Counted from the stretch's first letter, positions 1 through 5,909 are shown. The stretch: 5,909 bases of DNA from Nitrospinota bacterium (GCA_022561525.1 JADFRB010000141.1:1-5909), one strand, 5' to 3'. Notes: generated from the letters alone by a model not told the origin. Translations and numbers: made by a program.

Positions 1-119
1 GGTTCATTCCGACGTTTCTTGTGCCGCTGCTGCTCGTGACTCATTTCTTGATCTTCAGAGAGCTGCTGCGCAAGAACTCGGCTCATTCGTCGGGGAACAC
101 CAGCGAGCAGGCGGAATGA
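1..119 (+). CDS. C-terminal end of a membrane protein (partial)
   Basis: An open frame enters from the left edge (first full codon at 3) and ends at TGA 117-119, giving the last 38 residues of a protein. It begins with a strongly hydrophobic stretch (FIPTFLVPLLLVTHFLIF) that would make one membrane helix. A basic segment (RELLRK) follows, then a polar Ser/Asn/Glu-rich tail, so the tail is probably cytoplasmic. The stop overlaps the next gene's ATG (116-118), which indicates translational coupling and a shared transcript. The family cannot be recognised from this tail alone. The coding call rests on the hydrophobic-then-basic pattern and on the overlap. Confidence 0.6.
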   Translation, partial: FIPTFLVPLLLVTHFLIFRELLRKNSAHSSGNTSEQAE

Positions 120-757
120 GGATGAAGAATGTTGTCAGCGACATTGCGTTTACGCCAGCTGTCAAATCCGTCCAGCATCGCATGGGTTCCCGCAAGGGTT
201 ATGCCCGCATGGAAGACGGTGCCGGGTGGAAGAATCGCATCGATCCCGATCTTGAATCCTTCATCGCCGAGCGTGATTCGTTCTACTTGTCAACCGCCAC
301 TGCCGACGGCCAACCATATATCCAGCACCGTGGCGGCCCGAAAGGTTTTCTCAAAGTGCTCGATGACCACACGTTGGCCTTCGCCGACTTCGCAGGGAAT
401 CGACAGTACATCACCGCCGGCAACTTCGCCGAGAACGATAAAGCGTTTATCTTTTTGATGGATTACGCCAACCGCCAACGGATCAAAATTTGGGGCACGG
501 CGGAAGTGTTAGAAAACGATCCAACACTCTTGAATACATTGAATGATCCCAACTACAAAGGCCAACCCGAACGGGTCATCCGCTTCCACGTGGAAGCCTG
601 GGACGTCAATTGTCCACAACACATCAAACCGAGATACCATGAAGAGGATGTGGCTCAGGTTGTTCAGAAGTTTAAAAATCGCATTGCTGAACTTGAAACA
701 GAAAACGAAGCGCTATGCAGAGAGGCTCAAGGTGTTTCCCTTCCATGGGTCAAATGA
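116..757 (+). CDS. PNPOx-like flavin-nucleotide-binding protein (pyridoxamine 5'-phosphate oxidase family)
   Basis: This 213-aa protein resembles the predicted flavin-nucleotide-binding PNPOx-like group (COG3576 type), soluble split-barrel proteins that usually bind FMN or a related flavin. Most have no proven substrate, so it should not be called a true pyridoxamine phosphate oxidase. Family-like features are an N-terminal segment with RMGSRKGYARME (residues 22-33), the barrel strand FYLSTATADGQPYIQHRGGP (56-75), DFAGNRQY (91-98), RIKIWGTAEV (122-131) and the late NCPQHIKPRY motif (165-174). Residues about 177-204 are charged and heptad-like (FKNRIAELETENEAL), suggesting a short C-terminal coiled coil for oligomerisation. 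Length is normal for the group. The ATG at 116 overlaps the upstream TGA. A second in-frame ATG at 122 is preceded by GAGG but with almost no spacing, so 116 is preferred, not certain. The upstream membrane protein is its likely operon partner. Confidence 0.85.
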   Translation: MRMKNVVSDIAFTPAVKSVQHRMGSRKGYARMEDGAGWKNRIDPDLESFIAERDSFYLSTATADGQPYIQHRGGPKGFLKVLDDHTLAFADFAGNRQYITAGNFAENDKAFIFLMDYANRQRIKIWGTAEVLENDPTLLNTLNDPNYKGQPERVIRFHVEAWDVNCPQHIKPRYHEEDVAQVVQKFKNRIAELETENEALCREAQGVSLPWVK

Positions 758-786
758 GGTCAGACCGGGTTGGTCCCGGTCTGACC
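758..786. repeat. Perfect 12-bp inverted repeat directly after a stop codon
   Basis: GGTCAGACCGGG (758-769) and CCCGGTCTGACC (775-786) are exact reverse complements separated by a 5-base loop (TTGGT). The left arm starts on the base after the TGA of the flavoprotein gene. It could act as a 3'-end stabilising or terminating hairpin between convergent genes. No T-run follows it on either strand, so it is not a canonical intrinsic terminator. The GTCAGACC core resembles REP-type palindromes that I recall from bacterial genomes, but there is no second copy in this window. The structure is certain; its role is not. Confidence 0.8.
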
Positions 787-807
787 GACATCGTGAAAGG
801 TATACAA

Positions 808-837
808 CTCAGGAAGACGGTGCGCCGTGAGACTGAG
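808..837. repeat. Imperfect hairpin in the convergent intergenic gap
   Basis: CTCAG (808-812) pairs with CTGAG (833-837), and ACGG (817-820) pairs with CCGT (825-828) around a TGCG loop. The two short stems are separated by a symmetrical 4-by-4 purine internal loop (GAAG opposite GAGA). It lies 21 bases beyond the perfect hairpin. The remaining gap to 907 holds only a T-run at 894-900, with no convincing stem before it, and no credible gene. Stems this short can arise by chance, so this is a weak structural call with no assigned function. Confidence 0.3.
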
Positions 838-907
838 GGTGTCCGTCAATTATGGCTCTCTACCCGCATTCGCAGAGGATCCCGGGCTTTCCATTTTTTT
901 CAATTTT

Positions 908-2173
908 CTAATGCCTTACGGCAATGCCGTGGGGATCGGCCGTTTCTTTTCCATTCTTCATATTAGAAATTTTAACTATGCCGGCGACTTCTCCGTTCCG
1001 ACCGCCATGGGTCACCTTTATCACCATAATCCCCGGTGTTGATCCCTTCGCGTTGTTCACTCCCTTATTATTTCCAGTCAACGGGTGAATTCCTCGCATA
1101 TTCGTGAACACGTAGCTATTGTCGAGAGACACCCCAATGAGATCAGGGGCAGGGTCCTGACTATGAGAGCCTACGAGGTTGATCAATCCCACACTCAAAT
1201 TTGTCACCGTATCAATTATTTCAATTTTGTTTCCTGCACGGTCAACGACCCACAGATATTCGCCAACCCCCACCATACCGTGTGAGTCTGCAAACATGGT
1301 ATCCCGTGTACTGACCAATTTGGCGGATACCGATCCTGGCAGTCCACTCATATTGATTGCGTACACGTCATACGCTAGAGGAGCCACTGGCCACCCACCT
1401 CCTGAATTGACGTACATGGTATCGCCAACTTGAGTACCTCCACAGCCCCCGGGATTTATTTGTCTGTTGGTTAACGAGGCAACCACTTTCATGGGGGTCT
1501 CTTTGACATTCATCACCAAAAGGCCACCACCCCGCAGGGTAACAAATGCATAAGTACTGGTGTTTTCAGTAATGGGACAGATGGGGGCGTTATCTGGACG
1601 CTCGCCTGTTTGCATTGCTTTGAGGTTTAACACGTCATGTTGCTTATCAAAACCAAATTTTTTCGAAGAATAATCCGTCCAAATCCGTACAAAGGTTTTC
1701 TCCTTGATATTTGCGGCAATAGCCATTTTCTGATCAGGGGTCGGCCAGGCCGCGTGCACGTTCTTCCCTACCAAGATACATCCTATCGGTGTTTTGGAAG
1801 CAGTATCCATAAACAGCACCTGCCCTGTCAGGAAGGAAATGACGGCATAGTGTTGGTCTTTGGTAAAAAAGATCATGTGAGGGCGTCGAACCGCTTTTCC
1901 CGTTTCCTTCTTGCAAAAGGCATTGATCTCCCCGCTCAAGTCAATTTTATGGGTGGGCTGGGACTGTCCAGCGTTACTGGCTAATTGGGCTCCATCAAAG
2001 ACGTAAAGATACCCTCCACTTTTTTCCGCGGTATCCGATTGGTCCGTCAGCCAGACCTCATAGGCGTGTACTGGGGAGAAGCATAGAGTCATGCCTAGAA
2101 AGATGAAGAAAAGATGAAGGTGAAAATTTTTTAATCCACGATTCGAGCTAACAAGTTTTACGCTGGTTTTCAT
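908..2173 (-). CDS. Exported seven-bladed beta-propeller protein, function unknown
   Basis: This 421-aa protein starts with a Sec signal peptide: basic n-region, hydrophobic core LHLFFIFLGMTLCF (19-32) and probable cleavage after VHA (35-37). The mature part should be periplasmic or secreted. I see seven blade-type strands: EVWLTD (39-44), YAVISF (109-114), MAIAAN (150-155), YAFVTL (208-213), MYVNSG (253-258), YLWVVD (306-311) and YVFTNM (354-359). Several are followed by a second strand such as GGYLYVFD, GQVLFMD or NKIEIID, the YncE/YVTN-like pattern. The C-terminal DPHGIAV (413-419) supplies the segment expected before the N-terminal strand, so the ring closes by N- and C-terminal joining. 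The position about ten residues before each strand is His99, His140, Cys199, Cys244, His298, Asp344 and, by closure, His415. I recognise no named enzyme. The ATG at 2173 is supported by a strong ribosome binding site. It lies on the same strand as the rhamnose operon but 321 bases beyond it, so a functional link is unproven. Confidence 0.85.
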   Translation of the reverse strand: MKTSVKLVSSNRGLKNFHLHLFFIFLGMTLCFSPVHAYEVWLTDQSDTAEKSGGYLYVFDGAQLASNAGQSQPTHKIDLSGEINAFCKKETGKAVRRPHMIFFTKDQHYAVISFLTGQVLFMDTASKTPIGCILVGKNVHAAWPTPDQKMAIAANIKEKTFVRIWTDYSSKKFGFDKQHDVLNLKAMQTGERPDNAPICPITENTSTYAFVTLRGGGLLVMNVKETPMKVVASLTNRQINPGGCGGTQVGDTMYVNSGGGWPVAPLAYDVYAINMSGLPGSVSAKLVSTRDTMFADSHGMVGVGEYLWVVDRAGNKIEIIDTVTNLSVGLINLVGSHSQDPAPDLIGVSLDNSYVFTNMRGIHPLTGNNKGVNNAKGSTPGIMVIKVTHGGRNGEVAGIVKISNMKNGKETADPHGIAVRH

Positions 2174-2178
2174 AATGC

Positions 2179-2185
2179 CCTCCTT
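2179..2185 (-). promoter_or_regulatory. Strong Shine-Dalgarno site for the propeller gene
   Basis: On the minus strand AAGGAGG lies 5 bases before the ATG at 2173. It is close to the ideal anti-16S match and fixes the start of the propeller gene, agreeing with the position of its signal peptide. It suggests efficient translation. Confidence 0.85.
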
Positions 2186-2200
2186 ATTATTTATCTCTTC

Positions 2201-2238
2201 TCAAACTGCACTCAGCGGGTTTGCAGTTGAACAGTTCA
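2201..2238. repeat. Inverted repeats in the leader of the propeller gene
   Basis: AACTGCA (2204-2210) and TGCAGTT (2222-2228) form a perfect 7-bp inverted repeat with an 11-base loop. It can be extended by TCA/TGA if one A is bulged. Directly adjoining it is an 11-base palindrome, TGAACAGTTCA (2228-2238, central A). The pair lies about 30-65 bases upstream of the propeller ATG. It could be a 5'-leader hairpin or an operator. I could not identify a convincing -35/-10 promoter next to it, so the regulatory reading is an inference. Confidence 0.4.
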
Positions 2239-2494
2239 CTCTGGATTAAACTCAGCAAGCAAAATCTCGATGCAAAAAGGGAGTTTCAGCCATAACCATT
2301 TTACCGATTGTGCGCCCCTTCACGATATTGGTCAAACCATAGGCTCGAAGCGCCGGCCCATCCTCAAGAATGAGTCGCCCTTGGATCCAGTTTCCTGAAC
2401 ATATTGAGTTAACTCTGATTAACTGTGAGCGGCGACAAAACAAAGAGTCTGCGCAAAAGTAGGGAGCTTCTCTAACCGTTCTTCGAGAACTAGC

Positions 2495-3514
2495 CTATAT
2501 TCTTCTCGCCAGATACCATTCCACGGTTTTCCGAATGCCGGTTTCGAACTCATGGGTTGGCTGCCAACCCAATTCATTCTGAATTTTTCGTGAATCAATC
2601 GCATAACGCCAGTCATGGCCTGGTCGATCGGTAACGAAACCGATCAACTGCAAAAACTTCTCTTCTTTGTTCGCTGTCAAGTCAGCCACCGTTCGACACA
2701 GTATTTTTGCAATCTCAAGGTTACTCCAGTTATTCGTGCCCCCAATATTGTAGGTCTCCCCGATTCTCCCATTTTCAATAACCTTCCAGACCCCGACACA
2801 ATGATCTTCGACATACAGCCAATCGCGCACATTCGATCCATCCCCATACACGGGAATCGGTTGGCCATTGAGACACGAACGTATCACAGTAGGAATAAAT
2901 TTCTCTTGGTGTTGATACGGGCCGTAATTGTTTGAACAGTTGGTCGTCGTCGTGGGCAATTGATAGGTATGTTGATAGGCACGCACTAAATGATCCGAAG
3001 CCGCCTTACTTGCGGAATACGGTGAGTTCGGCGCATAGGGTGTGGTCTCAGTAAACGGTGGATCATCAGGCCCCAGCGTCCCATACACCTCGTCAGTTGA
3101 AATATGGTGAAATCGACAACGAGCGTCATCCCAACGTTTTTCGTCTAACCAAAACTTACGCGCTTCCTCTAATAAGGTAAATGTTCCCTGGACGTTGGTT
3201 TGAATAAAAACTCCAGGACCAGCAATCGCCCGATCCACATGCGATTCCGCAGCAAAATGAACCATCGTGTCAATTTCGTATTTCCGCAAAAGCGACTGCA
3301 CCAAATCCTGATCACAAATATCCCCCTGAACAAAGACATGGCGATCAGAATCCCAGACATCTTCAAGATTGTTCCGCGACCCGGCGTAGGTTAAGGCATC
3401 GAGATTGATGACGTTCACCGATGAATCGGTTTGTAACGCATAGCGAACGAAGTGGGAGCCGATGAATCCAGCTCCTCCCGTGACTAAGACGGAGTGTGGA
3501 GTAAATCGGGACAT
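2495..3514 (-). CDS. rfbB: dTDP-glucose 4,6-dehydratase (RmlB)
   Basis: RfbB converts dTDP-glucose to dTDP-4-dehydro-6-deoxyglucose, the second step of dTDP-L-rhamnose synthesis, in the cytoplasm with bound NAD+. The 339-aa protein is an extended SDR. It has the nucleotide-binding TGGAGFIG (residues 12-19), the signature HFAAESHVDRAI, the catalytic Thr-Asp-Glu in STDEVYG (TDE at 140-142), Tyr166 and Lys170 in YSASK, NCSNNYGPY (192-200), YGDGSNVRDW (223-232) and the C-terminal DRPGHDWRYAID (296-307). Length is normal. The start at 3514 is chosen because AAGGAG lies 8 bases upstream and the Rossmann motif then falls at the usual distance from the N-terminus. The frame stays open to 3598 but that would add 28 untypical residues. 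It is last in the operon and its first 31 bases overlap the end of rfbD. Confidence 0.96.
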   Translation of the reverse strand: MSRFTPHSVLVTGGAGFIGSHFVRYALQTDSSVNVINLDALTYAGSRNNLEDVWDSDRHVFVQGDICDQDLVQSLLRKYEIDTMVHFAAESHVDRAIAGPGVFIQTNVQGTFTLLEEARKFWLDEKRWDDARCRFHHISTDEVYGTLGPDDPPFTETTPYAPNSPYSASKAASDHLVRAYQHTYQLPTTTTNCSNNYGPYQHQEKFIPTVIRSCLNGQPIPVYGDGSNVRDWLYVEDHCVGVWKVIENGRIGETYNIGGTNNWSNLEIAKILCRTVADLTANKEEKFLQLIGFVTDRPGHDWRYAIDSRKIQNELGWQPTHEFETGIRKTVEWYLARRI

Positions 3515-4389
3515 GCCAAAAGCTCCTTGAGGCATTGCTGCATACTGTCTTGCCATTGAGGCGGCTGGAGACCAAAAGATTGTTGAATTTTTGAACAATC
3601 AAGAACGGAATAGGCGGGTCGCTTAGCCAAGGTGGGATAGTCATCAGTACGAATAGGGACAACGCCTTCAACCCGGAATGCCGAAATGTCTTGAGTTTCC
3701 TTGATAATGGCTTGCGCAAATCCATACCAGGTGGTTTCGCCGGCTCCACAGAAATGATAGGTCCCCCACGGAATCTCTTTGTCATCGCGGATCTTTTGCA
3801 CGATGACGACCAAAGCTGAGGCGACGTCTTTCGCCCACGTGGGGCACCCCCATTGATCATTGACAATTCGCAATGCCTGAGTCTCCTTGGCTTTTGTCAA
3901 AATCGTCCTCAAAAAGTTTCGCCCATAAAGGCTATACAACCACGCAGTACGAAGTATGACATGTTGAGGGTGGCACTGCCTGATCACCTCTTCTCCCTCC
4001 CACTTGCTTTGTCCGTACACGCCAAGGGGCAAAGCTCGATCGTCTTCTCGATACGGGCGAGGGCTTTTCCCATCAAACACAAAGTCGGTTGAGAGGTGTA
4101 TGAAAGAAATGCCAAGACGATGAGCATTTTCACCAAGGCATTGCACCCCATCCCGATTCGTCGCAAAGGCCTGCTCAGGATCGGATTCGGCGTGGTCAAC
4201 GGCCGTATACCCAGCGGCATTGATGATCACCGACGGTTGATCATGAAGAAGGACTTCCCGAATCGTGTCGGGTTTGCACAAATCGATTTCAGGACGACCT
4301 TTGCACACCACATCAAACCCGGCTGTACGGAAGCATCCGTATAAATCCTGAGCAAGCATGCCCTGTTTGCCGATGACGAGGATCTTCAC
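3484..4389 (-). CDS. rfbD: dTDP-4-dehydrorhamnose reductase (RmlD)
   Basis: RfbD carries out the last step, NAD(P)H-dependent reduction of dTDP-4-dehydro-L-rhamnose to dTDP-L-rhamnose. The 301-aa SDR protein starts with the cofactor loop GKQGMLAQ (7-14). It carries NAAGYTAVDHAESDPEQA (57-74), STDFVFDG (100-107), the catalytic pair Tyr125 and Lys129 in YGQSKWEGE, RTAWLYS (147-153), VNDQWGCPTWAKDVA (176-190) and the C-terminal RPAYSVLD. In STDFVFDG the residue after STD is Phe, where most family members have Tyr; this is probably tolerated. Length is normal. The start is a GTG at 4387-4389 whose last two bases belong to the TGA of rfbC (GTGA overlap). Only a weak ribosome binding site precedes it, so translation probably depends on coupling to rfbC. 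Its 3' end contains the start and ribosome binding site of rfbB. Confidence 0.95.
   Translation of the reverse strand: MKILVIGKQGMLAQDLYGCFRTAGFDVVCKGRPEIDLCKPDTIREVLLHDQPSVIINAAGYTAVDHAESDPEQAFATNRDGVQCLGENAHRLGISFIHLSTDFVFDGKSPRPYREDDRALPLGVYGQSKWEGEEVIRQCHPQHVILRTAWLYSLYGRNFLRTILTKAKETQALRIVNDQWGCPTWAKDVASALVVIVQKIRDDKEIPWGTYHFCGAGETTWYGFAQAIIKETQDISAFRVEGVVPIRTDDYPTLAKRPAYSVLDCSKIQQSFGLQPPQWQDSMQQCLKELLACPDLLHTPS
3523..3528 (-). promoter_or_regulatory. Shine-Dalgarno site that decides the rfbB start
   Basis: AAGGAG on the minus strand, inside the 3' end of rfbD, lies 8 bases before the ATG at 3514. It supports that ATG over the in-frame upstream ATGs (3535 and beyond) and gives rfbB its own ribosome entry within the rfbD coding sequence. 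Confidence 0.8.
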
Positions 4390-4949
4390 AAAGAAACTTC
4401 AAACAGCGGGAGATTGGTTTTGGAGACATCGCTGAGACTTGGCAAGGCTTGATCTTTTTCCGAAACCGTGGGATCAGATATTGACCATGCAATATGTAAC
4501 GTCTCATCATCCCATCGAATGCCGTATTCATCGTTGGGTTCATAAAAGTCCGTACACAAATAATGCACATCGGCGATTTCGGACAGCACACCATAGCCGT
4601 GAGCAAAACCTGGAGGGGTGTACAGTTGCCAATGGTTATCCTCTGACAACACTTCGCCAATCCATTGTCCAAAGGTTGGTGAACCCACCCGAAGATCCAC
4701 TACCACATCGAAGATTTGGCCCCTGGTCACCCAGATCAATTTTCCTTGCGGGTGCTTCAGTTGATAATGCAACCCGCGCACCACACCGTGTTGTGACTGC
4801 GCAAAATTTGACTGGACAAACGGACCGGGAATATCAGCTTTTTGATAGCGGTTCGCCTGCCATGTTTCGATAAACATCCCGCGTGCATCACCAAACACCC
4901 GTGGCTCAATACGCATCACTCCCGGCAACGCGGTTTCAACAATCTTCAT
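4386..4949 (-). CDS. rfbC: dTDP-4-dehydrorhamnose 3,5-epimerase (RmlC)
   Basis: RfbC inverts C3 and C5 of dTDP-4-dehydro-6-deoxyglucose to give the L-rhamno intermediate. The 187-aa protein is a small cupin-type (jelly-roll) enzyme that needs no cofactor and normally acts as a dimer. Visible signatures are [10 protein letters not shown] (21-30), [18 protein letters not shown] (46-63) with the catalytic base His61, [18 protein letters not shown] (68-85), [13 protein letters not shown] (112-124) and [15 protein letters not shown] (134-148), where Tyr136 is the likely acid. Asp166 is a candidate for the partner of His61. Length is normal. The ATG at 4949 overlaps the rfbA stop as ATGA, with a purine-rich GAGGGG just upstream. 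The overlaps on both sides place it firmly inside the operon. Confidence 0.96.
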   Translation of the reverse strand: MKIVETALPGVMRIEPRVFGDARGMFIETWQANRYQKADIPGPFVQSNFAQSQHGVVRGLHYQLKHPQGKLIWVTRGQIFDVVVDLRVGSPTFGQWIGEVLSEDNHWQLYTPPGFAHGYGVLSEIADVHYLCTDFYEPNDEYGIRWDDETLHIAWSISDPTVSEKDQALPSLSDVSKTNLPLFEVSL

Positions 4950-5827
4950 GGCCCCTCAGCCCCTTTCGAAGGTATCAGGCGCCACACATATTCACCATAA
5001 CTATTCCGCCCCATGTCATGCGCTAATCGATTCAGCTGCTCGGCATCAATGAAGCCCATGCGATACGCCACCTCTTCAACACAGGCAATTTTCAGTCCCT
5101 GCCGACTCTCTATCACTTCGATAAAATTAGCCGCTTCGAGCAACGACTCGGGCGTCCCCATATCCAACCAGGCCACACCGCGGCCCCAGAGTGTCACCCG
5201 CAATAGACCCTGCTCTAAATATGTTCGGTTGACATCCGTAATTTCCAACTCTCCTCTCGCCGAAGGTTTTAACCCCGCGGCAATATCGACCACGTGATTA
5301 TCATAAAAATACAACCCCGGGACCGCATAATTTGACTTTGGATCTTTTGGCTTTTCTTCAATTGATAGTGCCTTGTTATTATCATCAAAATCAACAACAC
5401 CATACCTTTGAGGGTCGGAGACATGGTAAGCGAAAATGACTCCACCATCGGGGTCTTTGACTGCCTGCAATTTCTTTGATAAGCCGGAACCATAAAATAT
5501 ATTATCTCCTAAAATTAACGCTACTTTGTCATTGCCAATAAATTTTTCTCCTATAACAAACGCCTGAGCCAATCCATTGGGAACTTCCTGAACAGCATAA
5601 CTAAACGAACAACCCAAATTTTTCCCATCACCTAATAACCTTTGAAAATGGGGCAGGTCATGAGGGGTTGATATGATGAGAATTTCAGAAATTCCAGCTA
5701 TCATCAGCACAGAAAGCGGATAATATATCATGGGTTTATCGTAAACCGGCATCAATTGCTTGCTCATCGCAAGCGTTATAGGATACAATCTGGTTCCCGA
5801 ACCTCCGGCTAGTATAATACCTTTCAT
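4946..5827 (-). CDS. rfbA: Glucose-1-phosphate thymidylyltransferase (RmlA)
   Basis: RfbA joins dTTP and glucose-1-phosphate to give dTDP-glucose and pyrophosphate, the committed first step and usually the point of feedback inhibition by dTDP-rhamnose. The 293-aa protein has the nucleotidyltransferase signature GGSGTRLYP (8-16), Lys23 and the [12 protein letters not shown] block, [11 protein letters not shown] (80-90), the metal-binding LGDNIFYG with Asp108, [20 protein letters not shown] (157-176), GELEITDVN (192-200) and AWLDMGT with Asp222. Length is normal for the family. The start ATG at 5827 matches the family N-terminus (MKGIILAGG), but no good Shine-Dalgarno sequence precedes it. It is the first operon gene visible here. 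By hand count, about 5281-5820 (roughly the first 180 codons) is near 40% G+C, while 4981-5280 is near 53%. That is an abrupt change inside an intact reading frame. Confidence 0.96.
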   Translation of the reverse strand: MKGIILAGGSGTRLYPITLAMSKQLMPVYDKPMIYYPLSVLMIAGISEILIISTPHDLPHFQRLLGDGKNLGCSFSYAVQEVPNGLAQAFVIGEKFIGNDKVALILGDNIFYGSGLSKKLQAVKDPDGGVIFAYHVSDPQRYGVVDFDDNNKALSIEEKPKDPKSNYAVPGLYFYDNHVVDIAAGLKPSARGELEITDVNRTYLEQGLLRVTLWGRGVAWLDMGTPESLLEAANFIEVIESRQGLKIACVEEVAYRMGFIDAEQLNRLAHDMGRNSYGEYVWRLIPSKGAEGP

Positions 5828-5909
5828 TTCTACAACTTTTCAGTCCGCCTGCCCCGAAAGGACCCCTATGGAGCTTGGAGGAGGGATTACTATTTTTTAA
5901 CCTCCACGC
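5828..5909. other. Region upstream of rfbA (operon leader or gap)
   Basis: These 82 bases lie upstream of rfbA on its coding strand and run off the window. I see no credible gene, no clear promoter and no stable hairpin. The only pairing is GGAGG with CCTCC around a long AT-rich loop near the edge. The operon promoter, or a further upstream gene, is probably outside the window. Confidence 0.4.

Larger units (their letters stand above)
2174..2494. other. Intergenic region between the rhamnose operon and the propeller gene
   Basis: Apart from the ribosome binding site and inverted repeats next to the propeller start, this 321-bp gap has little. There is a 10-bp perfect palindrome, GAGTTAACTC (2406-2415). 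A 5-bp hairpin, GTTCT/AGAAC (2478-2490), lies just after the rfbB stop but has no T-run, so no intrinsic terminator is visible. A 63-codon minus-strand frame (2443 to 2252) would need a TTG start and has no clear ribosome binding site. Its ending, GRTIGKMVM, faintly recalls the C-terminus of zinc-type or quinone oxidoreductases. It might be a decayed gene end, but I do not call it as a gene. Confidence 0.5.

Noticed and set aside
863..900. Possible intrinsic terminator for the flavoprotein gene (CCCG...CGGG followed by a T-run at 894-900)
   Set aside because: The stem is only 4 bp with a 16-base loop and the T-run starts 7 bases later. It is too weak to call.
1637..1984. Plus-strand frame of 115 codons opposite the propeller gene
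   Set aside because: It is antisense to a gene with a signal peptide, seven blade repeats and a strong ribosome binding site. No protein-like features were seen.
2075..2095. Lipoprotein signal (lipobox) around Cys31 of the propeller protein
   Set aside because: The sequence before the cysteine is MTL, not the required small residue at -1. The VHA cleavage site further on fits an ordinary Sec signal better.
2478..2490. Hairpin GTTCT-TCG-AGAAC after the rfbB stop as operon terminator
   Set aside because: The stem is 5 bp and no T-run follows on the minus strand.
3363..3866. Long minus-strand frame of 167 codons across the rfbD/rfbB junction
   Set aside because: It overlaps rfbD and rfbB, whose frames carry clear family motifs. 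Its own translation has no recognisable domain and unnatural composition, so it is an out-of-frame shadow.
4439..4873. Plus-strand frame of 144 codons opposite rfbC
   Set aside because: It lies entirely antisense to the well-supported rfbC, shows no motif and has no ribosome binding site of note.
1..5909. CRISPR array, tRNA/rRNA, insertion sequence or phage/defence genes
   Set aside because: No regularly spaced repeats, no cloverleaf or rRNA-like segments, no transposase or nuclease motifs were seen on either strand.

Overview
The window looks like ordinary chromosomal DNA from a Gram-negative bacterium. It encodes the complete dTDP-L-rhamnose pathway, used for O-antigen or other envelope polysaccharide, and a protein with a classical Sec signal peptide. 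Base composition is close to even. I cannot place the organism from sequence alone; a Nitrospirota- or proteobacteria-like origin is only a guess. I see no transposase, integrase, CRISPR array, tRNA or rRNA.

Left part, plus strand (1-757): the last 38 codons of a membrane protein run by an ATGA-type overlap into a complete PNPOx-like flavin-binding protein of about 213 aa. They are probably co-transcribed. Directly after the stop codon of the flavoprotein gene lies a perfect 12-bp inverted repeat. A second, imperfect hairpin follows it in the 150-bp gap between convergent genes.

Middle, minus strand (908-2173): a 421-aa exported protein of unassigned function. Its sequence divides into seven beta-propeller blades, closed by the N- and C-terminal strands together. 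The equivalent position before each blade carries His, His, Cys, Cys, His, Asp and His, which makes it the most interesting protein here. Its start has a strong Shine-Dalgarno site, and the leader contains inverted repeats. Upstream of it, a gap of about 320 bp contains one doubtful short ORF and no convincing terminator.

Right part, minus strand (2495-5827): four genes transcribed in the order rfbA, rfbC, rfbD, rfbB (rmlA-C-D-B). They overlap by 4, 4 and 31 bases, so they form a tightly coupled operon. RfbA makes dTDP-glucose, RfbB dehydrates it to the 4-keto-6-deoxy sugar, RfbC epimerises C3 and C5, and RfbD reduces C4 to give dTDP-L-rhamnose. All four look full length with their catalytic motifs intact. 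The first part of rfbA is clearly AT-richer than its end and than rfbC, which hints at a mosaic gene.

No novel multi-gene system is evident. The points worth following are the propeller protein, the hairpins and the composition break in rfbA.
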